Origin: Cyanoderma ruficeps
Lineage: Eukaryota > Chordata > Aves > Passeriformes > Timaliidae
DNA length: 64,000 nt
Assembly (NCBI GenBank): GCA_008694505.1
Contig: VZDJ01001173.1
Coordinates: 1,226,153-1,290,152, forward strand
Direction of reading: 5' to 3'
Positions within the stretch are counted from its first letter, which is position 1, and each line of letters begins with the position of its first letter. The position numbers and the translations under genes are program-made. Below the pieces are notes generated by a model that saw nothing but the letters and a program-made list of their open reading frames with translations, was not told where the DNA came from and ran no database searches. This document shows positions 44,717-56,700 of this stretch, one piece after another.

Positions 44717-47700
44717 TCAGGCCTTGGAGCAGAGGTCGGCCACGCGCTGGCGCAGGTGGAAGGCGAACTCGAACATGGTGGCGGCCAGGCTCTGGTGGAT
44801 CAGGTACCGGGGCAGGCGACCCTGCGGACACAGGACACGGACACGGGGCCGTGAGGGACGGTCTGGGGCTGGGAGCTGCCCCCAGCCCACTCTGACAGGC
44901 TCCAGGGACAGGGACACAGGGCCATGAACCAGGCTGGGGACGGCCCCCATCCCATCCTGGAGGGTTTCAAGGACACAGAGCCATGGACCAGGGCTGGGGA
45001 CGGCCCCCATCCCATCCTGGAGGGTTTCAAGGACACAGAGCCATGGACCAGGGCTGGGAGCTGCCCCCATCCCATCCTGGAGGGTTTCAGGGGCACAGAG
45101 CCATGAACCAGGGCTGGGGGTTGCTCCCATCCCACTTCAGGGTGTTCAGGGACAAGAGGATTTGGGGCTGGAGGGCTCCAGGGACAGAAGTGAGGGCTGG
45201 GGACTGTCCCCCATCCCACCCTGGGAGGTTCCAGTGACATGAGGCCTTGAGCAAGGGCTGGGTGCCATCCCCCATCCCGTCCCAGGGATGCAGAAGCCAT
45301 GAATGAGGGCTGGGGCTGGGGTCTGCCCCCATCCCACCCCACCCCAGCGGGATCCAGGGATGCAGGAGCACCGCTGTGTGGAGCTGCATCTCTCAGGGAG
45401 CTTTGATCCGGGGGAGGAACTGCAACGTGGTTGGATTTCTCTAAAAAAGCCCTGCACGACTCACCCCCCACCGCCTCGGCCTCGGCTCCGCGGTGGGAGA
45501 TCCATGAAAAAATAATAATCCTCGTCTCTGGGGGGGAGGGAGCTGAGGCAGGGCTGGGAACTGCCCCAGGGGTACGGCGGGATGACCATCCCGAGGGCCA
45601 GGCAGGCACAGGACACTCTCCTCCCCCGGGATCGGGGTGGTCCAGCACAGATCTTTTCCTGGAGCGGGTTTTCCCTCGGGCACAGGGGCAGGAAAAGTGC
45701 GAGGCCGCCAGTTCCAGGGGCCATGGCAACCACTTCCCGACAGGAGCTCCGGACCCAAACACACACACGTGAGGAACCCTCCCTCCCCCAAGGAGCAGGA
45801 AGGGATGAGCCACGGGGCTATAAATACTCATCCAGGGCCAAAGGGACGAGCGAGGAGCTGCCGAGGGGGTCTGGGCGCTGGCAGAGCCCCTGGGGAAGGC
45901 GGTGGGAGCACTCGGGGGGTTATTAATAGCTCGGCATTCCTTCCCCGGCGGAGGCGGCGCCGGGAACACTCGGCCCGGGAAGCACAAGGAACCTCTTTTC
46001 TTTCCCAGCCCCGCCACGGGGGGGTTTGTTACACCCCCCTCCCCAAAACCTGCCCGCGATGGGCGCCAGATCCACGGAAGGAAAACACATCCCTGGCACG
46101 GCGGGGCGGGAAGGGCACGGCTCTGCTCTGCCCCGCTCTCGGCGCTTCCCCAAAACCTTTCCCCGAAGCGTTTGGCAAGACTGGCAGGAGCCGCTGGGCT
46201 CTGGGGGAAGGGAGGGGGCCGTGGGAGGGGAGGGGAGAGGAGGGGAGGGGAGGGGAGAGGAGGGGGCCGCAGCGCTGCAGCACAGCCGAGGGATGAATGG
46301 AGCCTTTGTGCTGCTGCGGCAGCGCCGTTACCACGTCAACCTTCCGCGGAGGAAGGAACGGGGCCAACTCCGCTCCCGCATCCGCCCCATCCCGGTCCCT
46401 CCGTGCGCTGCCTTTTGTCCGGGACACCGGCAAGGACACGCAGCTCCACAAATAACTCCGGACTGGGGGGCAGCTCCCTCCCCCGGGGGTGGGTTTTTGG
46501 GTGGTTGTGGTGGTGCCAGGGGGTTTGGGAGCAGGGAGTTGCCCCTCTGGAGTGTTCCCGGGAGGGGCCAGGCACAAAACTTCCCATGCTTCAAACTGGA
46601 TTTGGTCACCACCGAGGATAAAAATCTCCTCTTCCCCAGTCCTTAGGGTGAAACCCCTAAGTGAGATATTAAGGAAGAGCTTCCCCAACTCCCTCTGGGA
46701 AAGGAAGGAGGTTTTGGAGTAGTTTAACCCCCACTTGCCAAACCTGAGTCCCTTCAGGGCAGTGCTTGCTAAGGAGCCATTTCCACGGCTGCTGGGATCC
46801 CTGAGCAGGGCCTTGGGCTGCTGGATCCCCAGATCCCTGAGCAGGGCCTTGGGCTGCTGGATCCCCAGATCCCTGAGCAGGGCCTTGGGCTGCTGGATCC
46901 CCAGATCCCTGAGCAGGGCCTCGGGCTGCCGGATCCCCAGATCCCCGAGCCTCACCCAGGAACTGGCTTTACCTTCAGATCCGTGTTGAGAATCCAGATG
47001 AAGGTGCAGACCTTGGCATTGCTGGGACATTTCAGGACGATGAATCCTCCAGGTCCATTCTCACCCCTGCGGAGGAAAGCCAAGAGAGTCAGGCAGAGCC
47101 AGGCTGGAATTCTGGCTGGGATTCTCTGCGGCTCTGGGATGCACCGCACGGAGCTGAGCCTGGCAGTGAAGACCAGAGCCCAGCGGGGCAGGAGCAGATG
47201 TTGGGAGCCTGGGAAGGTGTGTGCCTTGGCTCCAGGTACACGAGGCAGCACGGCAGGGCAGCTTTCCCACAGGTGCCTTGGCAGCGCCGGTGCCAGGGCT
47301 GCCGGTGGAGCAGCAGCTCTGCCTCTGGATCGTGCCAGCTGCTCCCCACGGGAAGCTTTCCCAGGCACAACCCTGGGTGCAAACAAGAGGTCTCAGGAAG
47401 CTCTGTGTGCTCAGGTCAGGCTCAGCACTTGTCACTTCAGCCCCCAGATCCTTCCCAGCACCATCTGATCCGTCTCTGAGACGGGAGCTGTGCACACACA
47501 GCCCAAATACAGATTTCCCTTCCCTCTTCAGAACACGCTATTTTTGCTGTGTGCCTTCGTTAGAGGATTTTTCCAGGCCCTGAAAGTCCCCAGTTCCTAA
47601 ATAGACTGAGGCAGCTCCAAGGGCTCTGAGATAAAATGTCAATTACTTTAACCAGATTATGGAGAAAACCCAAGTGGGAGCGCGCGGCGGCACAGCTGGG

Positions 47701-50700
47701 CCCCGGCAGGAACAAGGAGTCCTTGTCTGATGAGCCCGACCCCGCTGGGCTCATCACCAGCCTGTCCCTTCAGGAGGGGAGAGGCCAAAGGGCCCTGCTG
47801 AGATTTTGGGAGCTGGTCCACCCTCGTTTCACCCCTCGACGCCTCAAATTCGGTGAGTGAGCGGTTTACGAGGAGCAAAAGGCATGTGAGAGGCTGGGAG
47901 CCACGGCCAGCTGTTTACAGCCCCTCAGAAATTCCTGTTTGGGAATTGAGAGTTACATAAACAGGATGTGGGACTGGGATGGGGTCCGTGCTGTTACTGG
48001 TCAGCACCTCCACTCCCCCGAGCTGGGAAACGCCCCAGCAGCACTGACAGCGAAGAGAGTTTCTTGAACAAAGGGAGACGAACAAGGGAAGCGAGGTTCA
48101 GCTCCACAAATAGCTCAGCTTCCTGCAAATCCTGCCAGGAAGGCAGCAGGGCTTGCAGTTAAGTGGCTTTTTGCCTTGAAGCTCTGGAGAAGTGCGTGAT
48201 CCCAGCTAGAAAAACAGCACCTGCCTCTCACCTGACGTACTTGGAGAGCGGAGGCTTCAGGCTGTGCGTGGTCGACATCCCTGAGGAAACGTACCTGTCT
48301 CTTCTCCTCTCGATCCGACGCACGTTCACGAAATCCCTGCGCAGAGAAAGAGCTTTAAAAACACACCCGGGATGTGGAAGGGGCAGATCCCGCTCTCTGG
48401 ACTGCTGGGAGAGGCTGTGGCAGGGCTGTGTCAACACAGGGACAAAGCACGGCCAAGCACTGATATCTGGGAGCCCGGCTGACCGGGATTTGGAGCTCTG
48501 AGAATCGTGCCGGGAGTGTCTGGAGGAAATTTCAGGGGCTGCTCGCCCTTGGGAGCGTTACCTGCAGAGCCAACCAGCCCTACCACAGTGACACCAGAGC
48601 TCCCAGCAGCCCAGAGCATTCCCAGTGCCCCAGAGAGGTATTCCTGTAGTTTGGGGGGGTGTTTAGGGACAGTGTGGGACAAACTGACCTTGGGGACACC
48701 ACCCCGCCGGCAGCCCCGGCTGCCACGTCGTACGAGACGATCGTGTTGTCCTCAATCCGCTGCAAGATCTGGGGAAGGGGGCAGGGGGATAAATAAAAAG
48801 AAGGGAGATTTCCTCAGACTGTGCCTCCAAGCCTGCACGTGCCAAGAGGACACAGCAAATCCTCCCCCGAACCATCACCGAGATCAGACCAGAGGGCCTT
48901 TTAGGGCAGCGGTGCCTGCGCGGGTTCATCTCCCGAGTTTTTGGGGGGCACAGGTGTCACCTCCAGCTCCCCGCCAGGAGGCCCAGACCCACCCACCAGG
49001 CGGAGGCAGGTTTGGCACAGCCCTGGCCCCCCTGTCCCTGCCCACCTCTCGGGCTCTTGGCCGGGCACAGGCGTGCAGCCGGCTGGAGCGCACGGATGAG
49101 CGGCGGAGATTTAACGCCTCGGTGACCGGGACCCAGCCCGGCTCCAGCACCGCCAGCAGCCCGTGTTGGACGGGGAAGCTCCAGCTCTCCGCTCCAAGGA
49201 GCTCCTGTGATTAAGCCATCTTTGTCCAGCACGCTCACCTGGCAAGCTGCCACCGTTCTGTTCCACAGGATCATCTTCTCGGGCTGCAGAATCACCTCCT
49301 GGTAAACCATTTCAGGAGAGCACTGCAGGAAAGCCTGAGGACAGAGCCAGAGCAGTCAGCCAGCCCCTCTGCTCCCCTTGGGGGAGATTATTTTTTAAGG
49401 AAAACAGGGCAAAACACAAAGGACAAGTGGGATCACAGGGGAGGGGAGGGGTGAGGTCTGCCTGGCTCCCCTCCACGCAAAGCCACGGCTGTCACCCTCT
49501 GTCCCAGTGCTCCCAGCGGCCTGGAGGGCACACGCGGGGTCAGGGAGGACACACAGACCTCAGGATTTGGGAGCCACTGAGCTCTGCCTGTCTGTCTGCC
49601 CCTCTCCCACCCTCAGCAGCTCCCCGTGCACCATTGCTTCAGGAAGTTGCATTTTGGACTGTTTTATTTTTTTCCCCAAGCCATTCCAAGCTCCAGCACA
49701 CACGGCATCCATTCCATTCCCCCCCTGCAATCCCCACGGGAGCGGGGATCTTCGGAGGCAAACGGTTAACGCAGCAAAGTGGGACCATCCAGCTTTTGCT
49801 GGTGAGCACAGAGCTGCTCCACTGGCAGCTCCTGCCAGCGAGGCAACATATGCACTGGAACAAAGAAAAGCCACGGCAGCACCGACGCTTCATTAAAGCG
49901 TGGTTCCCAGCCAAGCCGCTCCAGCCTGGGAGAGGGCACGGAGCAAGGCACTTCCGAGCGGCTCTGCCCCGTGCCAGGCAGCAGCAGACTGGCAGCTCAG
50001 CCCTGGCCTTGCTGGCAATTAGTTCCAATTAGCCTCCTTGGTCAGATTAGTCCGAGATGCTGGGGTTGGAAGCGAGTCTTGCAGTCACCTGCTCCCGACT
50101 CTACCAGCGGAGTTTTGGGGCCCTGGGTGTTTACTGGGGAGTTTGTCTGCGGGCCAAGGGGTTTTCCTGGAGAGATTCCCTAGTGCTGTTCATCTGTCTC
50201 AAGCACAGGGAGAGTGTTCTGCAGCCTGAGCTGTCCTGAAAGCTGAGCCGTGGCTCTTCCCCCGTGCCAAAGACACCAAGGAAATCAGCCCGAGAGGATG
50301 TTCTTACCTTTAAAATAAAGGTCTTGCCATGGAAAGGGATTTCAAAAGTGTAAACAACATCGCCAAAGTCCTGTGCAAGAGACGAGAAAGTTGCGTTTTT
50401 ATCAGCAAAAGGGATTGTTTCTATTTAGGGTGAACTTTGCTAAAACTCTGGAGCTCCTGTCACCCCCTGCAGCCCCAAATCACTCGCTGCCCCCCACGCC
50501 AGGCAGCGACCTCAGCACAGAAACCGCCCCGAGCACATTTCAGTTGGCCGTGCCTGGATTTCCATCAACAAAACAATATCCAGAGAGGCAGCAGGGATGA
50601 GACAGAAAAAGAATCCGCCCCGTGCCAGGCTGCAAACCCCACGTCAAGGTCACATTCTCTTTGTAGCAGCACCGGGGTGCGAAGGGGGTTCGCTGCCAGC

Positions 50701-53700
50701 GCTGCCGGTGTTACCCAGGGCTGAGAGGAGCCTCTCTGGAGGGGCCGGGGATGGGCAGATGAAAACCTTTCATCGTTAGCCCTGTGTTAAACTCTGATTA
50801 GTCTATTTAAATCCATCCCCCTTTGGAAAAAGAAAACAATCTGCCCAGCTAGTTTGGCATCAGACAAAGGATCACTTGACAAGGGAATTTGAAGCACCAG
50901 ATGAGACAGCAGTTTGCAGGATTCGCACCCCTCCCCGCTCCAGTCGTGTTTGAACCTCGTGAAACAAGGTTGGGTTTGGGGGGGAAACCCCTCCTCTTTC
51001 TCTCCACTCTTCAGAGAGAGAAAAAAAGCTCTGTGCACCCCAGAAAAGTCTGGAGTAGGCAGAGCCACAGCTCAAATTTACACCCCAGCACCCACCCAGG
51101 TTCCAGGTGCTGGGGAAGGGGGACATCAGTGGTTTTGGGGGGTGGGAAGAACAGTTAGTGCCCCACATGGGGGTCAAGACTCCAGTTTGGGCCCCCAGCA
51201 GGCTCAAAGGCACCTGGCCATGGAGCAAGGGCAGGGCTGGAGCTGTGGGATCAGCGTTCCCCTACTCCTTCCCATGGCTCTGCATCCCAAAGGTGAACTG
51301 GCTGTCCCTGCCCACCCTCCGGACAGAGGGAGGAGGGAAGGACCCTCTCCTGTCAAACTGCAAGGCAATTAAACGTCTAATTAAATAAGAGGGGATTTTA
51401 CATTTAACTGAACTGGAATAGATTCCTAATTCAATCAGGTAATTGTAACGCTTGTTAATTTTTCATGGCGCAAGGAGGTTTCCAAAGCCTCGTTTGTCCC
51501 GGTTTTTGCTAAGCCATCCATGCCTCCTGCCAGCTGGGGAGGAAAAACCACACTTGCATTGTTTTTCTCGAACTTCCAGTTCTCCTCCTGGGCGAGGATT
51601 TGGTCCACAACCTCCATGGCTTCTTTGCCTTGTCGGACATACTCCTTTTCCTGGGAAAGAAGGGAGGATTTCATTAGCCGGGCGTGCAGGCAGCTCGAGG
51701 AGTGTGTGTGAGGCTGCTCCCCCCCTCCCTGGGCTGGCAGAGGGAAAGGGGATCAGAAATCTCTTAATTTGGGTCACAGAGGCCTCGTTTTGGAGCTCCA
51801 AGTCACGCTCCCCACCCTGGCTTGGATCCACACACCAGCTGCTCCCGCCTTAGCAGGAAGGTTTCCAGCAGGCAAAGGGCTCTGGGATGTGCAGCTTCCT
51901 TCCTGGAGCAGCCAGAACTGGGGCTGAACAGGAGCAGGATTGCTTGGAAAAGGGCTCAAAGCCTGTGCCCAGCCAGGTTTTGGGGAGGTCAAGGGCCACC
52001 CCTCAAGCCACAGGGGACAGGTGAGGTGATGGCCATCCCAGAATGTGACCGAAGGACCAGGGATGGAAGGGGGAAGGGAGAGGGACGGGCAGGAGCAGAG
52101 GCAGAACACACCCCTGTGGGAAGAGCACACAGCTCTGGGGAGTGGGACAAAGCTGGGGGGCTCAGACGACCCCTCCTGCAGTGACCACAATGCCACCAGC
52201 CCCGTGGCACAGAGGAGGCTCAGCCACATGTCCCCAGAGCTGAGGGCTCTGCCATGGGGGGCAGCAGAACCTGAGGGGACCACAGGACTGGGGAGACTCC
52301 CAGAGCCCCAGACCAGCCTGGAGCTGAGGGCAGGGCCAGGCCCTGTTTACCTGAGTAGTCAAGGCCTTCCTCCCCACACCTTCCTCATCAGACTCGTTGT
52401 CTGAGCCTACGGGGAAGCAGCAATTAACTCACAGTTAATGAACACCCGACAGGCACCACCTCCCTCCCCTCTCGTGGGGGACAGTGTCCGACCCCTGTCC
52501 CTCACCCAACAGGAAGGGCTGTCACTGAGGATGACTCTGGCCCTGTCTCCCTGAACACCTGCTTGGCTCTCCAGAGGGCTGAGCTCATCCTGGGTGTCAG
52601 CTACACCAGGAACAGTGTTCCAGAGGGCTGAGCTCATCCCAGGGGTCAGCTACACTGGAAAAACTGCTCTGGAGAACTGGGCTCATCCCGGGTGTCAGTG
52701 ACACTGGGACAACTATTCCAGAGGGCTGAGCTCATCCCTGTGTCAGCCACACTGGGACAACTGCTCCAGAAAGCTGGGCTCAGCTACACTGGGAAAAGTG
52801 TTCCAGAGGGCTGAGCTTGTCCTGGGTGTCAGCTACACCAGGAAAAGTGTTCCAGAGGGCTGAGCTTGTCCTGGGTGTCAGCTACACTGGGAAAATGTTC
52901 CAGAGGGTTAAGTTTGTCCTGGGTGTCAGCTACACCAGGAAAAGTGTTCCAGAGAGCTGAGCTTGTCCTGGGTGTCAGCTACACTGTAAAACTCTTCCAG
53001 AGGGCTGAGCTTCTCCTGGCTATCAGCTACACCAGGAAAAGTGTTCCAGAGGGCTGAGCTTGTCCTGGGTGTCAGCTACACTGGGAAAAGTGTTCCAGAG
53101 GGTTGAGCTTGTCCTGAGTGGCAGCTACACTGGGAAAAGTGTTCCAGAGGGTTGAGCTTGTCCTGAGTGGCAGCTACACTGGGAAAAGTGTTCCAGAGGG
53201 CTGAGCTTGCCCTGGGTGTCAGCCACACTGGGATAACTGCCCTGGAGAGTTGAGCTCATCCTGGGTTTCAGCTACACCAGGACAAATTCTCCCAAAGGTT
53301 GAGCTCATCCCAGGTGTCAGCCACATCAGGACAATCCAGCTGAGACGTCCCCACTCCCGTGCCAGGAGCTCTCCAGTGCCAGCACAGGGCAGTGATGTGC
53401 CCCCAGCCCTTATCCTCACCTGCCTGTGACCACCCACCCCCGTGCCCTCACCCCAGGGCAGTATTTTCCTGCCACACAGCTCAGAGCATTTAATCCCAAG
53501 CCCACACAAGGCTCCAGTTCCCCACGGAGCTGCAGAGGGGCCTGAGGGTGGCTCTGATAAAAAAACATCACGTGGAGACGGTGGCAGTGCCACCCCAGCC
53601 CAGGAGCAGGCACAGAGAGGGGAGAGGGGACCCCGTTTTGCAGTGTCAGTTCTTGGAGGCTCTGCCAAGGGTTGGGATAACGAGGCAGAGCTCGGGGAAG

Positions 53701-56700
53701 AGAAGATGGAGGTGAGGAATTCCAGGGTGGGATGAGCACGGGAAGCGAGGTGACAGCACAGGTGACCTTACCTGCAAAGGACTCAGGTGGGGAGTAGAAC
53801 TGTCCCTCGGAGAGGGCTCGGGGGTACAGCAGTGGCCTCGAGGCTGCAGCCTGGGCTGCCAGGAACCCTGGGAATGGGAGCACGAGGATTTAACACCCGG
53901 CAGCTTCTGGGACCCCAGCCCTGCCCCAAACCCCTCTCGTTTCCCACGTTTTCCCGTGTGTTTTCCCACTGACACCAGCCAGCCTCAGCTCCTGTTGCCT
54001 CATCTTTTGTCTGAGATGTTTTATCTGCCCCGGAGATCAATGGGCTCTTCTGCCTGTCAAATAATCCAAAGGCGATTAAGCATCTAATTAAATAAGAGCT
54101 TCCCCTGGAAGCAATTTGGAACCTGAGCCTAATCCAATAGAGGCATTAAACACTTGATCATTTTTCAACTTAAAGCCTCCTTGCAAGACCCAAACATCCT
54201 CTGGTGCTTTCCAGCCAGAGCATTTCTGACTGAGCCCCGCCTGACAAATGCCCCTTTTAGTTTGGTGCCACTTCCCAGCCAGTGGCTCCTGGGAGAGGGA
54301 CAAACTCCTTGTGCTGCCCTAGGAATGGGCAGCTATTCCAGGCCAGCTCCCCTAGAAGGACCCTGGAAGTTCCAGGGTGATGTGTGAAGCATTAGGTCAG
54401 CCCCAGTCCCTGCTCAGCGTGACCTCAGAGACCACAGGCTGCAGAATTTCACACCCCATAACTCACCCTGTGCCACAGAACGTGTCTGTGACTCCAGCAG
54501 CCCTCCTGGAAAGGGCTCCAGCCAGATCCAAACACAGATATCAGGGACAGGGAGTCCAACGCTCTGCCTGGCATTTGCTTCCCTGGTTCCAAACACTTTC
54601 TCCCATGCAGAGCTGAGCTCTGTCTCCAGCATGTCTGGCTGCAGGATCCAGCCATTGGGAAATCTGGCACATTTTTCTCCCCTCAATTAAAAGATGCTTT
54701 TTATAATCTGGTGTTTTCTTCCCCTGAAGGGACTTGTTGACCATAACAGAACTGAGTCAGGCACTTCCCATCCCAGCCAGCCTGGAGATCCCTTTCCCAG
54801 AAATGTCAGATCAAGGTGCTGCCACAGCAGCAGCAAACCCAGGCCTGGTTGGATTTGTCCAACTCCCACCAGACAGGAGCAAAACCACTCACATCGTTCC
54901 TCTTCTGCTTCCTGAGTTAGGACTTTAAAATCCAGGAACCAGGTCTCCAGCCAAGCAATGACAAACGAGACGATGGGAAGTAAATACCCAAAAGCCCCTT
55001 TGGTCAGAAGCTGTGTGGAAAGAAGCAGAAACCACAGGGATTGACCCAAAACGGGGGAATAAAACAGCACTGAGAAATCAGAAACAGCGCTGAGAAATCA
55101 GAAACAGCACTGAGAAATCACAGAACAGCACTGAGAAATCAGAAACAGCACTGAGAAATCACAGAACAACTTCCTGCGAGCCCAGGGAAACCAACCTCGG
55201 AGAGGATGACCTTCACGATCAGGAAGGCACTGGATACCAGTGTAGTGACCTGAAAAATCAACAGACAGAGCTCAGACCCCTGAGAAGCCCAGGAGGAGAG
55301 GGAAATGTCCCCAGAGGAAAGGCCAGAGTGCCTCCTTACCGCGATGACCCACCAGTGGCGCAGGCGGACCACGGCGTAGCCCAAGAGCAGCACAACGAAG
55401 CGAAACAGAGCCAAGAGCTGCAACAACAAACACCCAGGGACACCAGTCACTGCCCCTGTCCCTCTGCCAGCTGCCGGGAGGGCAGGGACAGGCGCCAGCT
55501 CCCGGGGAACAGATGGGTCAAGGTTGCACCAGGAGGGATTCACCGGGGTGGGCAAGAGGAGACCCCAGACCCTCCCGGCCCCACTGAGCTCCAGAGCCCT
55601 GCAGGAGGCTGAGATACTCACAAAGATATCAAAGAACGAGCTCCTGAATTCATAGTTGATGATTTCACTCTTCAGGTTCTCCCTGATGCCCACCTTGGTC
55701 TGAGGGAGACAGGGAAGCAGGAAGCTGTTGAGTGCACTGATAAGAAACTAATGGGAGAAGGAGCCAAGCAGTGCCCGGGGTTGTGGCCAGGTCAGGGAAT
55801 GCCCCTGGAATACAAACGGTCCCACAGGCCCAGCGAGGGCTCCTCGGCCAGCACAGGGCCAGGGAGGATCCCACACAGCTCCTGCCACACCTTTCCTCCC
55901 CAGGATTCACAGTGAGGAGCACAGGTGGGGCAGGAGGGACATTAAACACCTTTAGGAGGGGATTTCCAACCCAAATCCTCGGCTTGGCACGGCCAGTGCC
56001 ACCAGTTCCTCACAGCCTGGAGCCCCTGGATGGACACCGGCCACTGCTGCCCACCTCATGCAGGTGGCAGATTCCAGAGGAATGGGAGGAGACGAGGAAA
56101 AAATGGAAAACCACAGGAAAAACGTTCCTCAGGAACCTTCACTAACACACTGAACATCTTCCTGTGGGGGGTCTCGGGGTGACTGAGGACCTGGGGGGAT
56201 TTAAGGATCCTCCTCATGCAAAGCACTGAGGGGTCCCCTCTCCCTCCAGCTGGCTTCCCACAGCTCCCAGCAGTGCTCCAGGAGATCTGGTGGAAGAAGG
56301 GAACCAGCAGGATCAAACCTGCTGGCAAAGGGGAAGAGGGAGGAGAGGGGGATGCGCAGCCACGGGCTGCAAGGGAATCCGAGAGAGGCAAAAACACTCT
56401 CCGGGATTGACCGGAGCGTGGAGAAAAGCTCATCCCGAGCTAATCCGGGGTCTGACAGCCCTGGCCCTTTGACCATAAATCCTGGGAGCCTGGAATGGCT
56501 GGCTGTGAGGAAGTGGAGGGCTCAGGTAACTGGAACAAATGCTTCACCTTTAGGCTATGGCTCTGGACGGGGCCCAGCTGGCCGGGGGCCGGCGGGGCCG
56601 GCAGCTGGTGGATGGGCTGTGAGCAACGAGCCGCTGGATCTCGGGCCAGTCCTTGGCAGCCAGGGGGTCCTGGCACTCCAAGGGCAGCCACTGGGAAAGG

